Below are positions 8,353-17,472 of a DNA stretch of 64,000 bases, piece by piece (positions within the stretch are counted from its first letter, which is position 1; each line of letters starts with the position of its first letter). Under the pieces are notes generated by a model. It searched no databases. It was given only the letters and a program-made list of their open reading frames with translations, and was not told the DNA's origin. The stretch is from contig NZ_CP132342.1 in the NCBI RefSeq assembly GCF_040529055.1, forward strand, positions 1,203,001 through 1,267,000, written 5' to 3'. Source of the stretch: Xanthomonas sontii. GTDB taxonomy: Bacteria > Pseudomonadota > Gammaproteobacteria > Xanthomonadales > Xanthomonadaceae. Both the position numbers and the translations under genes were made by a program.

Positions 8353-9345
8353 TCATTTCCGCGGCGCCTCCACCTTGGCCAGCAACCCACCGAGGGCGTC
8401 GTCGGCGCTCTGGCCTTCGATCTGCAGTTCCGGGGCCAGGGCGATGCGGTGGCGCAGGGCCGGCTTGGCCACGTCGCGGATGTCGTCGGGAATGACGAAG
8501 TCGCGGCCGGACAGCACCGCTTGCGCGCGCGCCGCGCGGACCAGGGCGATGCTGCCGCGCGGGCCGGCGCCGAGCGCAATGCCGGGCCAGCGGCGGGTGG
8601 CGGCGACGATGCGCACGGCGTAGTCGATGACCTGCGGGTCGACGGCGATGGCCGCGGTGCCGGCCTGCATCGCCACCACGTCCTCGGCGCCGAGCACGCG
8701 CGGCACCTGCGACAGGTCGAAGTCGCCGGCGCTGCGGCCGCTGGTGACCGCGGCGACCATGCGCGCCTCGTCTTCCAGTTGCGGGTAGTCGATCAGGATC
8801 TTCAGCAGGAAGCGGTCCAGCTGCGCTTCCGGCAACGGGTAGGTGCCTTCCTGCTCGACCGGGTTCTGCGTGGCCAGGGCCAGGAACGGCGGCGCCAGCG
8901 GGAAGGCCGTGCCTTCGATGGTGACCTGGCCTTCCTGCATCACTTCCAGCAGCGCCGACTGGGTCTTGGCCGGGGCGCGGTTGATTTCGTCGGCCAGCAG
9001 CAGGTGGGTGAACACCGGACCGCGGCGGATCTTGAAGCTCTCGGTCTTGGGGTCGTACACGGCGTGGCCGCTGACGTCGCTGGGCATCAGGTCCGGGGTG
9101 AACTGCACGCGTGCGTAGTTCAGTTCCAGGGCCTGCGCCAGCGCGCGCACCAGCAGGGTCTTGCCGAGGCCGGGCACGCCCTCGATCAGCACATGCCCGC
9201 CGGCCAGCAGCGCGATCAGGATCTGCTCCAGCACCTCCGGCTGGCCGATGAAGGCGTGGCCGACCGCGGCGCGGATCGCCTCGGCGCGTTCGATCAGGGC
9301 AGGGCCGGCGAGCGGCGCGACGGCGTCGGAGGAGGCGGTGGTCAT
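8353..9345 (-). CDS. MoxR-family AAA+ ATPase
   Basis: This 330-aa protein carries Walker A GVPGLGKT, Walker B LLLADEIN, and the MoxR signature GRGPVFTHLL-like and QNPVEQEGTYPLPEAQLDRF segments. MoxR ATPases act as chaperone-like factors assembling or regulating partner complexes, typically with DUF58/vWA proteins. The ATG at 9345 overlaps the stop of the DUF4350 gene (ATGA), so it is translationally coupled. An open frame continues far upstream, but MTTASSDAVAPLAGPALIER begins at the coupled ATG and fits family length. Confidence 0.93.
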   Translation of the reverse strand: MTTASSDAVAPLAGPALIERAEAIRAAVGHAFIGQPEVLEQILIALLAGGHVLIEGVPGLGKTLLVRALAQALELNYARVQFTPDLMPSDVSGHAVYDPKTESFKIRRGPVFTHLLLADEINRAPAKTQSALLEVMQEGQVTIEGTAFPLAPPFLALATQNPVEQEGTYPLPEAQLDRFLLKILIDYPQLEDEARMVAAVTSGRSAGDFDLSQVPRVLGAEDVVAMQAGTAAIAVDPQVIDYAVRIVAATRRWPGIALGAGPRGSIALVRAARAQAVLSGRDFVIPDDIRDVAKPALRHRIALAPELQIEGQSADDALGGLLAKVEAPRK

Positions 9346-10529
9346 AACTGGTTTCTCATCTGGACGAGGAGGCGGATGCGCTCGCGCAAGGCGGCGGGTT
9401 GGTTGGGCGGCGGCGGTTGCAGCGCCTGTTCGACCTGCGCCACGGGCAGCTGCAGGCGTTCGGCGATGGCGGCGGCCTGGGCCGGGCCCTCCAGCGCGGC
9501 GGCGATCGGCGCGCGCCGGCGCAGCCGCGCCAGGAACGCCTCGCGTACCGCCGCGTGCAGCAGGTCGGCGCGGCCGTAGCGCAGCAGGTGTTCGCCGCTG
9601 GCGCGCACGTGTTCCAGCAGCGAACGGCGATCCTCGGCCGGCGCCGCGAGCAGCGGCCCGAAACGCTGCATGCGCGACCACAGCCAGGCCAGCAGGACCA
9701 GCAACGCGGGCAGCCAGGCCGGCCAGCCGCGGGTGAACAGGGTGCGCCACAGCGATGGCAGTTCGGCCGAATAGATCAGGTGGATGGTGCCCTGGCCGTA
9801 GTTCGGCCCCAGCACCTGGCGTGCCAGCAGGCGGTTGCCGGCCTCGCGCAGCCCGCCGCTGCGCAGCACCGGATCGTCTTCCATCGGCGAGCCCTCGAAC
9901 ATCCTGCCGAGCCGGTCGTCCTGGTTCTCGAGGAAATCCAGTTCCGACAGCACGTCCACGCTGCCGTCGCCGTAGGGCACGCGTGCGAACACGAAGTCGT
10001 CGTCCTCGCCGCTCCACCAGTTGCTGGGCGTATCCGGGTCGATGTTGAAGCGGCGGCCGCCGCAGAACACCTTGTGTGGCGCCGCGCCCGGCACCGCCAT
10101 GACCAGGCAGTCGTCCGGGCTGCGCGCCTCGACGGTGATGTCCAGCGCTTCCAGGATCGGCACGTCGCCGCGCTTGACCTCTGCGGTGGGCGTGCGCAGC
10201 ACCAGATGTCCGCCATGCTCCACCCAGTCCAGCAAGGCGTCGCCGTCGGCCTTGCCGAGCATGCGTGGGTCGCCATACAGCACCACGCTGTCGTGCGGGC
10301 GCAGGCGCATCGCCTCCAGGTCCAGGCGTTGCCGCGACTCGGCACGCACGCCGTCGGCGCGCAGGGTCTGGCGCAGCGCGTACAGCGGGTTGTAGGCGGC
10401 CTCGCCGCGCGGCGGCAGCACGATCTCCCGCTCGGCGCGTTCGTAGCGGCCGAAGAACCAGGCCGCGCCGACGCTGACCAGCAGCAGGCCGACCAGGAAG
10501 ATCAGCGCATTGCGCGTGCCGCTGTTCAT
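9342..10529 (-). CDS. DUF4350 domain membrane protein
   Basis: This 395-aa protein has an N-terminal membrane segment (ALIFLVGLLLVSVGAAWFF). A soluble glutamine-amidotransferase-like region follows (VVLYGDPRML, WVEHGGHLVL). A second membrane segment (LPALLVLLAWLWS) and a cytosolic helical tail come last. This is the usual DUF4350 partner in MoxR clusters. The ATG at 10529 overlaps the DUF4129 stop (ATGA); a GTG 9 nt upstream is less likely. Its biochemical function is not established. Confidence 0.88.
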   Translation of the reverse strand: MNSGTRNALIFLVGLLLVSVGAAWFFGRYERAEREIVLPPRGEAAYNPLYALRQTLRADGVRAESRQRLDLEAMRLRPHDSVVLYGDPRMLGKADGDALLDWVEHGGHLVLRTPTAEVKRGDVPILEALDITVEARSPDDCLVMAVPGAAPHKVFCGGRRFNIDPDTPSNWWSGEDDDFVFARVPYGDGSVDVLSELDFLENQDDRLGRMFEGSPMEDDPVLRSGGLREAGNRLLARQVLGPNYGQGTIHLIYSAELPSLWRTLFTRGWPAWLPALLVLLAWLWSRMQRFGPLLAAPAEDRRSLLEHVRASGEHLLRYGRADLLHAAVREAFLARLRRRAPIAAALEGPAQAAAIAERLQLPVAQVEQALQPPPPNQPAALRERIRLLVQMRNQL

Positions 10530-12223
10530 GCCTGCCACCGGAACTGGCGCTGCAGGTCGTCCACCAGCGCGTCGAAGGCGCCGTCCTCGGGCAGCCGGCC
10601 TGCATAGGCGGCGTGCTGCCAGACCCGCACCATGCGTGCGAACAGGCTGCGGTCGGCGTCATCGGGCAGGCGTTGCGCGGCGCGCAGGCACTGCGCCTCG
10701 GTGGCGCTGGGCGGCAGCACCAGATCGGCGCGCTCGCACAGCGTCGCCACGCTGGCCCGGTACAGCAGCGCCAGCGCGTCGCGGTGGCGGCCTTCGCGCC
10801 AGGCGCGTCGTGCCACCGTCGCCACGTCGTCCGGCAGCGGTTGCGGCGCCAGCACCGGCGTGTGCTCCGGTGCCGTCGCCACCGTTGCACGCCGGCGCCC
10901 GGTGCCGCGCATCCACGGCAGCCAGTGCCTGGCGGTCAGCAGCAGCACCAGCAGCAGGATGCCGGCCAGCACCCACATGCCCCACTTGCCGACGAACGCG
11001 ATGGCCTGGGCGGCGGCCTTCATCCATTTGCCGAACGCGGTGAGGTCTTGCTGCTTGTCGTCCGGCTTGGGCGGTTCGTCGGGATTGCGTTTCTTCCAGT
11101 AGCCGATGGTGCGCTTGGCGGTCAGCAGCGGATCGGCGTAGGCGCGGTCGGCGGCGCGGGCGAAGCGCGCATCGGCGGCGGGCTCGGTGTCGAACACTTC
11201 GTCCAGCGGGACCGGATGCGCCGCGTTGTTGTGGTGGCTGTCGGCGGCGGGCTTGCTGTCGGTGTCGGCATCCGCATCCGCATCCGCATCACTGTCAGTG
11301 TCCGTGTCGGCATCGGCATCGGTCCCGTCATCGCGCCCGGCGTCGGCGGGAGCATCCTGCTCCGCCGCCGTCTGCACCGCCGTGTCGTCGGCCGCCGGCT
11401 GCGCACGCAGCGCCGCGGCCGGCGCGGCGAGCAGGGCCACGCACAGCACCGCCAGCGGCGCGGCGCCGCGCAGGCGCGCGGCCATGCGGCGCAGCGCCAT
11501 TTCCACGTCCCAGGCTTCGAGCTGGGTACGCCGGTTGAGGTAAAGGCCGAAGCCGGCGCCGACGAAGAACGGTTCGATCAGGGTGATCGCCAGCCAGGCG
11601 ATGGCGTTGAAGCCGATGTCCGCCCACACCGGGGTCTGCTGGCCGATCAGCGACCAGGCAGCGCGCGCGGTTTCCGGCAGCAGGTCGATGGGCACGAACA
11701 GGAAGATCGTGGCGATGCAGGCCAGGCTGAGCATGCCTTCGAACGTGGCGAAGACGCTGGCCATCAGCAGCGCATGGCCGTAGATCGCCCCGCCCAGGGT
11801 GCGGCGGCGCTCGCGCTGCTGGATGGCGCTGGCGCCTTCCAGCAGTTCCAGCGGCATGAACACGCTGCGCGCCGGACTCAACCGGCGCCAGGTCAGGTAG
11901 CCGATCAGGGTGCGCCAGCCCCAGGCGCCCTGCGCGCGCACGGTGTCGCGCACGCGCGGCACGTCGCCGAACACCGCACGCGAGATCACGAACAGCGGGA
12001 TCCGGTCCAGCACCGGCTTCAGCCACCACAGCAGCAGCGGTGCCAGCCACAGCGCATCGATCGCCCAGGCGCCGAGGTTGAGCACGGCGAACAGCGGCAG
12101 GGTGACCAGCAGCCAGGGCTTCCAGATCGCCCCGGCGTGGCGGCGGACCAGGGCGCTGCCCAGTTCCATCGCTTCCCAGGCCGAGCGTGCGCGCAGCACC
12201 ACGTCCAGGCGCTCAATCCGCAT
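10526..12223 (-). CDS. DUF4129 domain multi-pass membrane protein with Asp-rich linker
   Basis: This 565-aa protein starts MRIERLDVVLRARSAWEAME. Its first about 270 residues hold several membrane segments. A very acidic low-complexity linker then alternates Asp with Ala, Thr and Ser. A further membrane segment (GMWVLAGILLLVLLLTARHW) precedes the C-terminal DUF4129 region (ALLYRASVATLCERADL). The DUF4129 domain is usually attached to transglutaminase or MoxR systems. The start at 12223 overlaps the upstream gene by 11 nt. The repetitive acidic linker is unusual. Confidence 0.85.
   Translation of the reverse strand: MRIERLDVVLRARSAWEAMELGSALVRRHAGAIWKPWLLVTLPLFAVLNLGAWAIDALWLAPLLLWWLKPVLDRIPLFVISRAVFGDVPRVRDTVRAQGAWGWRTLIGYLTWRRLSPARSVFMPLELLEGASAIQQRERRRTLGGAIYGHALLMASVFATFEGMLSLACIATIFLFVPIDLLPETARAAWSLIGQQTPVWADIGFNAIAWLAITLIEPFFVGAGFGLYLNRRTQLEAWDVEMALRRMAARLRGAAPLAVLCVALLAAPAAALRAQPAADDTAVQTAAEQDAPADAGRDDGTDADADTDTDSDADADADADTDSKPAADSHHNNAAHPVPLDEVFDTEPAADARFARAADRAYADPLLTAKRTIGYWKKRNPDEPPKPDDKQQDLTAFGKWMKAAAQAIAFVGKWGMWVLAGILLLVLLLTARHWLPWMRGTGRRRATVATAPEHTPVLAPQPLPDDVATVARRAWREGRHRDALALLYRASVATLCERADLVLPPSATEAQCLRAAQRLPDDADRSLFARMVRVWQHAAYAGRLPEDGAFDALVDDLQRQFRWQA
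11258..11328 (-). repeat. Low-complexity hexanucleotide-type repeat coding an Asp-Ala/Thr/Ser tract
   Basis: Tandem GCATCC/GTGTCG-like hexamers on the plus strand encode a DADADTDTDSDADADADADT-type tract in the DUF4129 protein. Such repeats can change length by slippage. Confidence 0.7.
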
Positions 12224-13280
12224 CGATGGCCTCCGCGCGGCCGCGCCCGCCGCGCCACAGCCACGCCAGCACCAGCGTCCAGAGCGCCGCCGACACGCTG
12301 TACTTGACCCACGCCGGCACGGTCGCGATGGACGACCAGAACGCCTCGATGAAGGCGGCCACCAGCAGCATCGCGGCCACGCCCAGGCACAGCCGCGCGC
12401 CGATCTTGCCGCCTTCCACCAGTGCATCGATGCGCCGCCGCCGTCCCGGCGCCAGCACCTTCAGTCCGAGCTGCAGACCGGCGCCGCCGGCGATCACGAT
12501 CGCGGTCAGCTCGAACGGCGCATGCCCGGCGACGAAGCGCCAGAAGGTGACGCCGTAGCCGATCTGGTGCAGGTGCCCGGCCACCGCGCCGATGGTGATG
12601 CCGTTGAACAGCAGCACCAGCACCGTGCCCAGTCCCGCCAGCAGGCCACTGGCGAACGTGCGCAGGCCGATGCTGATGTTGTTCATGATGTAGTGGCCGA
12701 ACATCTGCCAATCGGTGCCGCTGTCGCGGCCGAGCTTCTGTGCGCTGGCGGCCGGGTCGTACATGCGCTCGACCTGGGTGACCTGCATTGGGTCCATCAA
12801 CCCGTGGATCAGTTCCGGACGGAACTGCAGCAGCACGAAGATGGTCACCAGCGGCACCACGAACAGCGCGGTGGCCGCCGCCATGTAGCCGGCCTGGCTG
12901 CGCACCAGCTGCGGGAATTCGGCGAACAGGAATTCCGCCGCGCGCCGCCAGCGCGGACGCGGCGCCCGGTACAGGACGGTGTGGCCCTGCTGCATCAGAT
13001 GCTGCAGACGCGCGGTGACCTGCGGGCTGTAGCCGCGCCTGCGCGCCAGCGCCAGTTGATGGCACACGCGCCGGTAGCGCGCCGGCATGTCCTCGTCGGC
13101 GAGCGGCGTCGGCTGGCCTGGACTAGTGATCGGGGGCGGGGTCGGCGGCGCGGCGGTCTTGCTGGCGTCGTCGGCGGCGCCGGCCTTGTTCGGAGCCGAC
13201 CTGCGCGCGCTGCGCTGCAGCCAGGCCTCGAACACCTGCCATTCCTGCTGATGACGGAGCACGAACTGTTCCTGTTTCAT
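12213..13280 (-). CDS. SpoIIM-like stage II sporulation protein M family membrane protein
   Basis: This 355-aa protein begins MKQEQFVLRHQQEWQVFEAW. A Pro/Ala-rich linker and helical region are followed by about five membrane segments with the SpoIIM/DUF95 features NNISIGLRTFASGLL and GHAPFELTAIVIAGGAGL. The family is named after the Bacillus engulfment protein, but in non-sporulating bacteria it occurs in MoxR/RDD operons with unknown function. The start overlaps the RDD gene stop (ATGA at 13277-13280). Confidence 0.9.
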   Translation of the reverse strand: MKQEQFVLRHQQEWQVFEAWLQRSARRSAPNKAGAADDASKTAAPPTPPPITSPGQPTPLADEDMPARYRRVCHQLALARRRGYSPQVTARLQHLMQQGHTVLYRAPRPRWRRAAEFLFAEFPQLVRSQAGYMAAATALFVVPLVTIFVLLQFRPELIHGLMDPMQVTQVERMYDPAASAQKLGRDSGTDWQMFGHYIMNNISIGLRTFASGLLAGLGTVLVLLFNGITIGAVAGHLHQIGYGVTFWRFVAGHAPFELTAIVIAGGAGLQLGLKVLAPGRRRRIDALVEGGKIGARLCLGVAAMLLVAAFIEAFWSSIATVPAWVKYSVSAALWTLVLAWLWRGGRGRAEAIDAD

Positions 13281-13954
13281 CGGCGGCCCAGCAGCCAGTT
13301 GGCCATCGCGTACAGGCGCAGCACCCCGGCCTGGCCCGGCGTCTCGGTCAGCGGCTGCGCCAGCGCGGCCAGTTCCAGTTGCCGCTCCGGGGTGAGCCGC
13401 GGCGCGCGCTCGGCGAAGGCGATCAGCGCCGCCTGCTCGGCCGGCAGCAGCGGCCGCGGCGGCGCGAGCGCGCTGGCGATCGGCGGCAGCGCCTCGTCCT
13501 CGCGCGGCGGCTGGTGCACCACCAGCGTGCCTGCGACCAGGTCGCCCAGGCGCCGCGAATGGGTGTCGAACAGGCAGGCGATCAGGCCGACGGCGTAGCC
13601 GAACGGCAGCATGTCCACGGTGCGCAGCAGGTTGCGGGTGATCGCGGCCATCCAGCCCACCGGCGCGCCATTGCGCGCCACCACGCGCAGGCCCAGCGCC
13701 TGCTTGCCCAGGGTCTGGCCGCGCCAGCCCTCCAGCACGATCGGGTACGCCCAGAACACCAGGAACATCGCCACCAGGTACAGGCCCTGGCCGAGGCCGC
13801 CGAGCAGGCCGAGGAACATGCCCATGGCGGTGAGCAGGGCGAAGCGCAGCGCCAGGTCGATCAGCCAGGCCAGCGCGCGCGGCACCGCACCGGCGGCCGG
13901 CAGATGCAGCGGCACGCCCTCGGGGGTGATGACTTCGCGGTAGGTATCGAGCAT
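13277..13954 (-). CDS. RDD family membrane protein
   Basis: This 225-aa protein shows the RDD domain: the PRALAWLIDLALRF motif with conserved Arg and Asp, then several membrane helices and GQTLGKQALGLRVV. The C-terminal tail (about residues 165-225) is soluble. It is the first gene of the six-gene operon, and its stop overlaps the SpoIIM-like start. RDD proteins are proposed transporters or exchangers; here it more likely belongs to the MoxR-linked envelope complex. Confidence 0.9.
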   Translation of the reverse strand: MLDTYREVITPEGVPLHLPAAGAVPRALAWLIDLALRFALLTAMGMFLGLLGGLGQGLYLVAMFLVFWAYPIVLEGWRGQTLGKQALGLRVVARNGAPVGWMAAITRNLLRTVDMLPFGYAVGLIACLFDTHSRRLGDLVAGTLVVHQPPREDEALPPIASALAPPRPLLPAEQAALIAFAERAPRLTPERQLELAALAQPLTETPGQAGVLRLYAMANWLLGRR

Positions 13955-14126
13955 GCCGCTTACCGCCGCCAGGTGGTGCGGCGGATACGGGCACCTGCGA
14001 TGTGGGGAGGCCGTCCTTCCGTTCGGCCGGCTGCCTGTGGCGGCATGCTGCTCTCGACTGCGTCCTGCTCCGAAGCGGCACTTTAGCCGGCGTGGCGTGA
14101 ATTGCCCAGCACGCCGGCGGCGCCGA

Positions 14127-15038
14127 TCAGCGTACCGTGCCGCCGTCGCGCTGGCGCCCGGAGAACAGCTTGCGCACGCCGGCGACCAGCGCCATCAGGC
14201 CGACCAGCAGCAGCTTCCAGGCCTTGGCCAACAACAGGCCCAGCTTGGCGAACAGGCCGGCCTTGGCCGCCAGGCCGCCGCCGATCAGGGTGGCCAGACC
14301 GTAGCTGGCGATCTTGTCGGTGGACGGGTTGTGGTCGGCATAGCGGGCGCCGCTGTCGAACTCGGCCATCGGCAGCAACTGCTGCATGCCCTCGCGCACC
14401 TGCGCCAGTTCGCCCATGCCGGAGACCGCATTGAGGCTCAGATAGCCATGCCGGCCGAGCACGCGGATGTCGTAGTTGAGGGTGTGCTCGTGCTCGCCGG
14501 CGAACGCCAGCTCGCGCGCCCAGTACAGCTTCTTGCTGCCGGTGTCGTAGCGCGGCGGTACCGCCCAGCCGATCAGGTCGACCTGCTCGTAGCCGGCCTT
14601 CTTGCGCTGCGCGTTGGACTCGCGCGTCTCCTCCTGCATGTCCTTGAGCATGGCCTGGTAGTCGATCTTGCTGGCGTCCTCGTCGGACACGTAGCCGTCG
14701 TCGGAATAGGTGACGACCACCGCCCAGCTGCCCTTCTCGTCGAGCGCGGGCTGGCGCGGCACGATCAGGCCCAGCACGTCGTCGTCGGGCGGGTTGCCCC
14801 AGTAGCTTTCCAGCACCCTGCGCGCGTCGGCCTTGTCCAGAAAGCGGAACGCCGGGCCGAGGTCGAAATGCACCTTGGCCTGCGGCAGTTCGATATGCCC
14901 GTCGCGGAAATGCAGCGAGCCGACGAACTGCTCGGCGGTCATGTCCGGGCCGTTGTCCTGGGCCAGGGCCGGGCCGGCGGTGGCGCACAGCGCGCAGAAA
15001 AAAACGGCCAGCAGGCCGCGCAGCGAGATCTTGATCAT
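14127..15038 (-). CDS. DUF2167 membrane protein
   Basis: This 303-aa protein has a cleavable signal (MIKISLRGLLAVFF...AGPALA). It contains the DUF2167 core (WAVVVTYSDDGYVSDEDASKIDY, then GWAVPPRYDTGSKKLYWARE) and a C-terminal hydrophobic segment (GLLLAKAWKLLLVGLMALV). It is predicted to be periplasmic with a C-terminal anchor. An in-frame ATG at 15050 would add MESP; 15038 is preferred because it starts directly at the signal peptide. Function is unknown; it is a single gene between the MoxR operon and the carbonic-anhydrase-like gene. Confidence 0.85.
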   Translation of the reverse strand: MIKISLRGLLAVFFCALCATAGPALAQDNGPDMTAEQFVGSLHFRDGHIELPQAKVHFDLGPAFRFLDKADARRVLESYWGNPPDDDVLGLIVPRQPALDEKGSWAVVVTYSDDGYVSDEDASKIDYQAMLKDMQEETRESNAQRKKAGYEQVDLIGWAVPPRYDTGSKKLYWARELAFAGEHEHTLNYDIRVLGRHGYLSLNAVSGMGELAQVREGMQQLLPMAEFDSGARYADHNPSTDKIASYGLATLIGGGLAAKAGLFAKLGLLLAKAWKLLLVGLMALVAGVRKLFSGRQRDGGTVR

Positions 15039-15147
15039 CGGCGATTCCATTCGTTCGGTGGCGTCCCCACGCCAGAGGCGCCTAGTGTCGCGCAAGCGCG
15101 CGGCGCACGCCAGCCGCGGCGCAGGTGCCGCAACCACCGCAGTGGCC

Positions 15148-15687
15148 TCAGCCGTTGCCGGTGAGGTAACGGTCCTTCAGCCGCACGTAGTGCTGCGCCG
15201 AGTAGTGCAGGCTCTCGATCTCCTTGTCGCTGAGCATGCGCGCCTTGCGCGCGGGATTGCCCAGCCACAGCTCTCCCTCGCCGACGGTCTTGCCCGGGCC
15301 GACCACCGCACCGGCACCGACGAAGCCGTATTTCTTCACCGTGGCGCCGTCGAGGATGCAGGCGCCCATGCCGATCAGGCACAGGTCCTCGATGGTGCAG
15401 GCATGGATGATGGTGCCGTGGCCCACGGTCACGTCCGCGCCGATCAGGGTCGGGTAGCCGGCCGCGTTGAACGGGCTGTGGTGGCTGACGTGGATGATGG
15501 TGCCGTCCTGGATGTTGCTGCGCGCGCCGATGCGCACGTAGTTGACGTCGCCGCGGATCACCGTGCCCGGCCATACCGACACGTCGTCCTCCAGCACCAC
15601 GTCGCCGATCACGGTGCAGGCCGGGTCGACATAGACGCGCGCGCCCAGCTGCGGAGTCGTGTCGAGGTAGGGGCGGATCGGGGACAT
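15148..15687 (-). CDS. Gamma carbonic anhydrase-like hexapeptide protein (YrdA/CaiE type)
   Basis: This 179-aa left-handed beta-helix protein contains SVWPGTVIRGDVNYVRIGARSN, GHGTIIHACTI and the metal-ligand-type histidines (IIHVSHHSPF, VGHGTIIH). These match the gamma-class carbonic anhydrase family of about 175-180 residues, probably a cytosolic trimer. Enzyme activity in this subgroup is often not demonstrated. The start ATG is at 15687. Confidence 0.93.
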   Translation of the reverse strand: MSPIRPYLDTTPQLGARVYVDPACTVIGDVVLEDDVSVWPGTVIRGDVNYVRIGARSNIQDGTIIHVSHHSPFNAAGYPTLIGADVTVGHGTIIHACTIEDLCLIGMGACILDGATVKKYGFVGAGAVVGPGKTVGEGELWLGNPARKARMLSDKEIESLHYSAQHYVRLKDRYLTGNG

Positions 15688-15800
15688 GCTGCTCTCCGGC
15701 GGTGGGCGGCCGGCGGCCACGCGGGCGCCGATGATAGCGCGGCGCCTGGCGCCGGCTGCCGCCCGTGGAGCGCCCGAGCGGCTGGGCGAAGCACGCGGTT

Positions 15801-15834
15801 GTGCGATAAGCGCACCGCTAATCGATATTCGCAC
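15801..15834 (+). promoter_or_regulatory. Two tandem IclR-type (PcaR/PcaU-like) operator boxes
   Basis: GTGCGATAAGCGCAC (15801-15815) and AATCGATATTCGCAC (15820-15834) match the remembered PcaR consensus GTTCGATAATCGCAC at 13 and 12 of 15 positions. A further half-site GTGCGATAA is at 15847-15855. They lie about 130-160 nt before the beta-helix/OprB/dehydroquinase/MFS operon. Site starts are 19 nt apart, as in the quinate dehydrogenase promoter. Confidence 0.6.
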
Positions 15835-15963
15835 TTGAATGGTGCAGTGCGATAAAACTAGCGTTGCCGCTGTCCCGGCGTCTGGCAGCGCGCGACGCGT
15901 GCCCGCTGGCGGCCGCGGCGCCGCCCGCCGCCGGTGCGGTCCCGATTCTGTTGGAGATGGTGC

Positions 15964-17472
15964 ATGTCCTGTGCGTTTTCCCGCGGCCTGGCCCTGCTCG
16001 CGGCCCTGCTTCCCGGCGCCGTGTGCGCCTACCAGGCCGAGCCGCCGCCGCCGGAGCGCAGCGTGCTCACCGTGGACCGCTACGCCGACGACGATGCCCC
16101 GGGCTCCCTGCGCTGGGCGATCACCACCGCCAACCAGGCCCCCGGCCGTTACCGCATCGAGATCGCCGCGGTGGGCACGCCGCCGTACGTGATCCGCCCG
16201 CGCGCACCGCTGCCGGCGCTGCAGGGGCCGCTGCAGGTGGTGGGCCTGGCGCGGGCGCACGACGGCCAGTACATCGCCATCGACGGTGCCGGCTACATCC
16301 ATGGCAAGGGCACCGCCGCCTGCCCGGGCGCGGAGAAGGGCCAGTTCGGCACCAACGTGCGCAGCACCACGCTGCCGGGCCTGGTGCTGCGCGACACCCG
16401 GGGCGTGGAACTGAGCGGCCTGGAGATCCGCAACTTCTGCATCGGCGTGCTGCTCAACCGCGCCAGCGACAATGTGCTGCGCGACAACCGCATCGTCGCC
16501 AACCATGGCGGCGCCGGGGTGATGCTGACCGGCGACGACGGCAACGGCCAGTCCACCGCCACCACCACGGTGCGCAACCGCATCGAGCGCAACACCTTCC
16601 TCGACAACGGCGACGGCCTGGAACTGACCCGCGGCGCGGCCTGGAACCTGGTGGCCGACAACCTGTTCCGCTCCACCGATGCCAACCCCGAGCCCTCGCA
16701 GGGCATCGAGATCCTGTGGGGCAACGACAACACCGTGCTGCGCAACCGCTTCGAGCGCTATTCCGACGGGCTGCAGATCAACTGGGGCAACCGCAACACC
16801 ATCGCCGACAACGACTTCGCCGGCAATTCGATCGGGGTCAGCGTCACTGGCCGCGACAATCTGATCGAGGGCAACCGCCTGACCGGCAACGGCATCGGCA
16901 TCGCGGTACGCCCGCAGCCGCGCAGCGAGCCCAACCGGTTCAGCGCCAACCTGCTGTCCGGCAACGGCCTGAAGATCGAACGCTGCTTCGCCGGCGGCGC
17001 CTGCGCCCCGGGCCAGCCGCGCGGCGCCATCGTGTTCGGCGTGCCGGGCCTGGAGCATGCGCCCTTCGTCGGTTCGCGCGGCATCGGCGTCGATCCGGAC
17101 CCGCGCAAGCGCGCGACGATCTGCGGCGCTGCTGCGCCCGACGGTTGCCAACCGCCGCCGAACTTCGGCCAGGCCGCCCCGCAGTTGCGCGCGATCGAAC
17201 GCGGCGCCGGTGTGCCGCAGGTGCAGGGCAGCTTCGTCGGCCGCCCCGGCCATCTCTACACGGTGGAACTGTTCGGCAACCGCCGCCGCGGCGACGACGA
17301 GGCCGAACGCTATCTTGGCCGCGTCGAGACGCAAGTGGATGCACAGGGACAGGGCCGCTTTGCGCTGCCGCTGGACGGCGATGGCGCGGTGCTGGCCACA
17401 CTCACCGCCACCGTCACCAGCGACGATGGCGCGACCTCGCCGCTGAGCGCACCGCTGGCGGTGACGCCGTGA
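15964..17472 (+). CDS. Secreted right-handed parallel beta-helix protein
   Basis: This 502-aa protein has a signal peptide (LALLAALLPGAVCA). A PbH1/NosD-like series of repeats runs from roughly residue 150 to 330, seen as recurring N-x-I/L-x-x-N-x-F/I units (NVLRDNRIVANH, NRIERNTFLDNGDG, NTVLRNRFERYSDG, NTIADNDFAGNS). An Ig-like C-terminal section follows. No lyase catalytic set is evident. It is the first gene of the quinate operon, and the next gene starts inside its stop codon (GTGA at 17469-17472). Polysaccharide binding or cleavage is possible; its link to quinate use is inferred only from the coupling and the operator boxes. Confidence 0.82.
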   Translation: MSCAFSRGLALLAALLPGAVCAYQAEPPPPERSVLTVDRYADDDAPGSLRWAITTANQAPGRYRIEIAAVGTPPYVIRPRAPLPALQGPLQVVGLARAHDGQYIAIDGAGYIHGKGTAACPGAEKGQFGTNVRSTTLPGLVLRDTRGVELSGLEIRNFCIGVLLNRASDNVLRDNRIVANHGGAGVMLTGDDGNGQSTATTTVRNRIERNTFLDNGDGLELTRGAAWNLVADNLFRSTDANPEPSQGIEILWGNDNTVLRNRFERYSDGLQINWGNRNTIADNDFAGNSIGVSVTGRDNLIEGNRLTGNGIGIAVRPQPRSEPNRFSANLLSGNGLKIERCFAGGACAPGQPRGAIVFGVPGLEHAPFVGSRGIGVDPDPRKRATICGAAAPDGCQPPPNFGQAAPQLRAIERGAGVPQVQGSFVGRPGHLYTVELFGNRRRGDDEAERYLGRVETQVDAQGQGRFALPLDGDGAVLATLTATVTSDDGATSPLSAPLAVTP

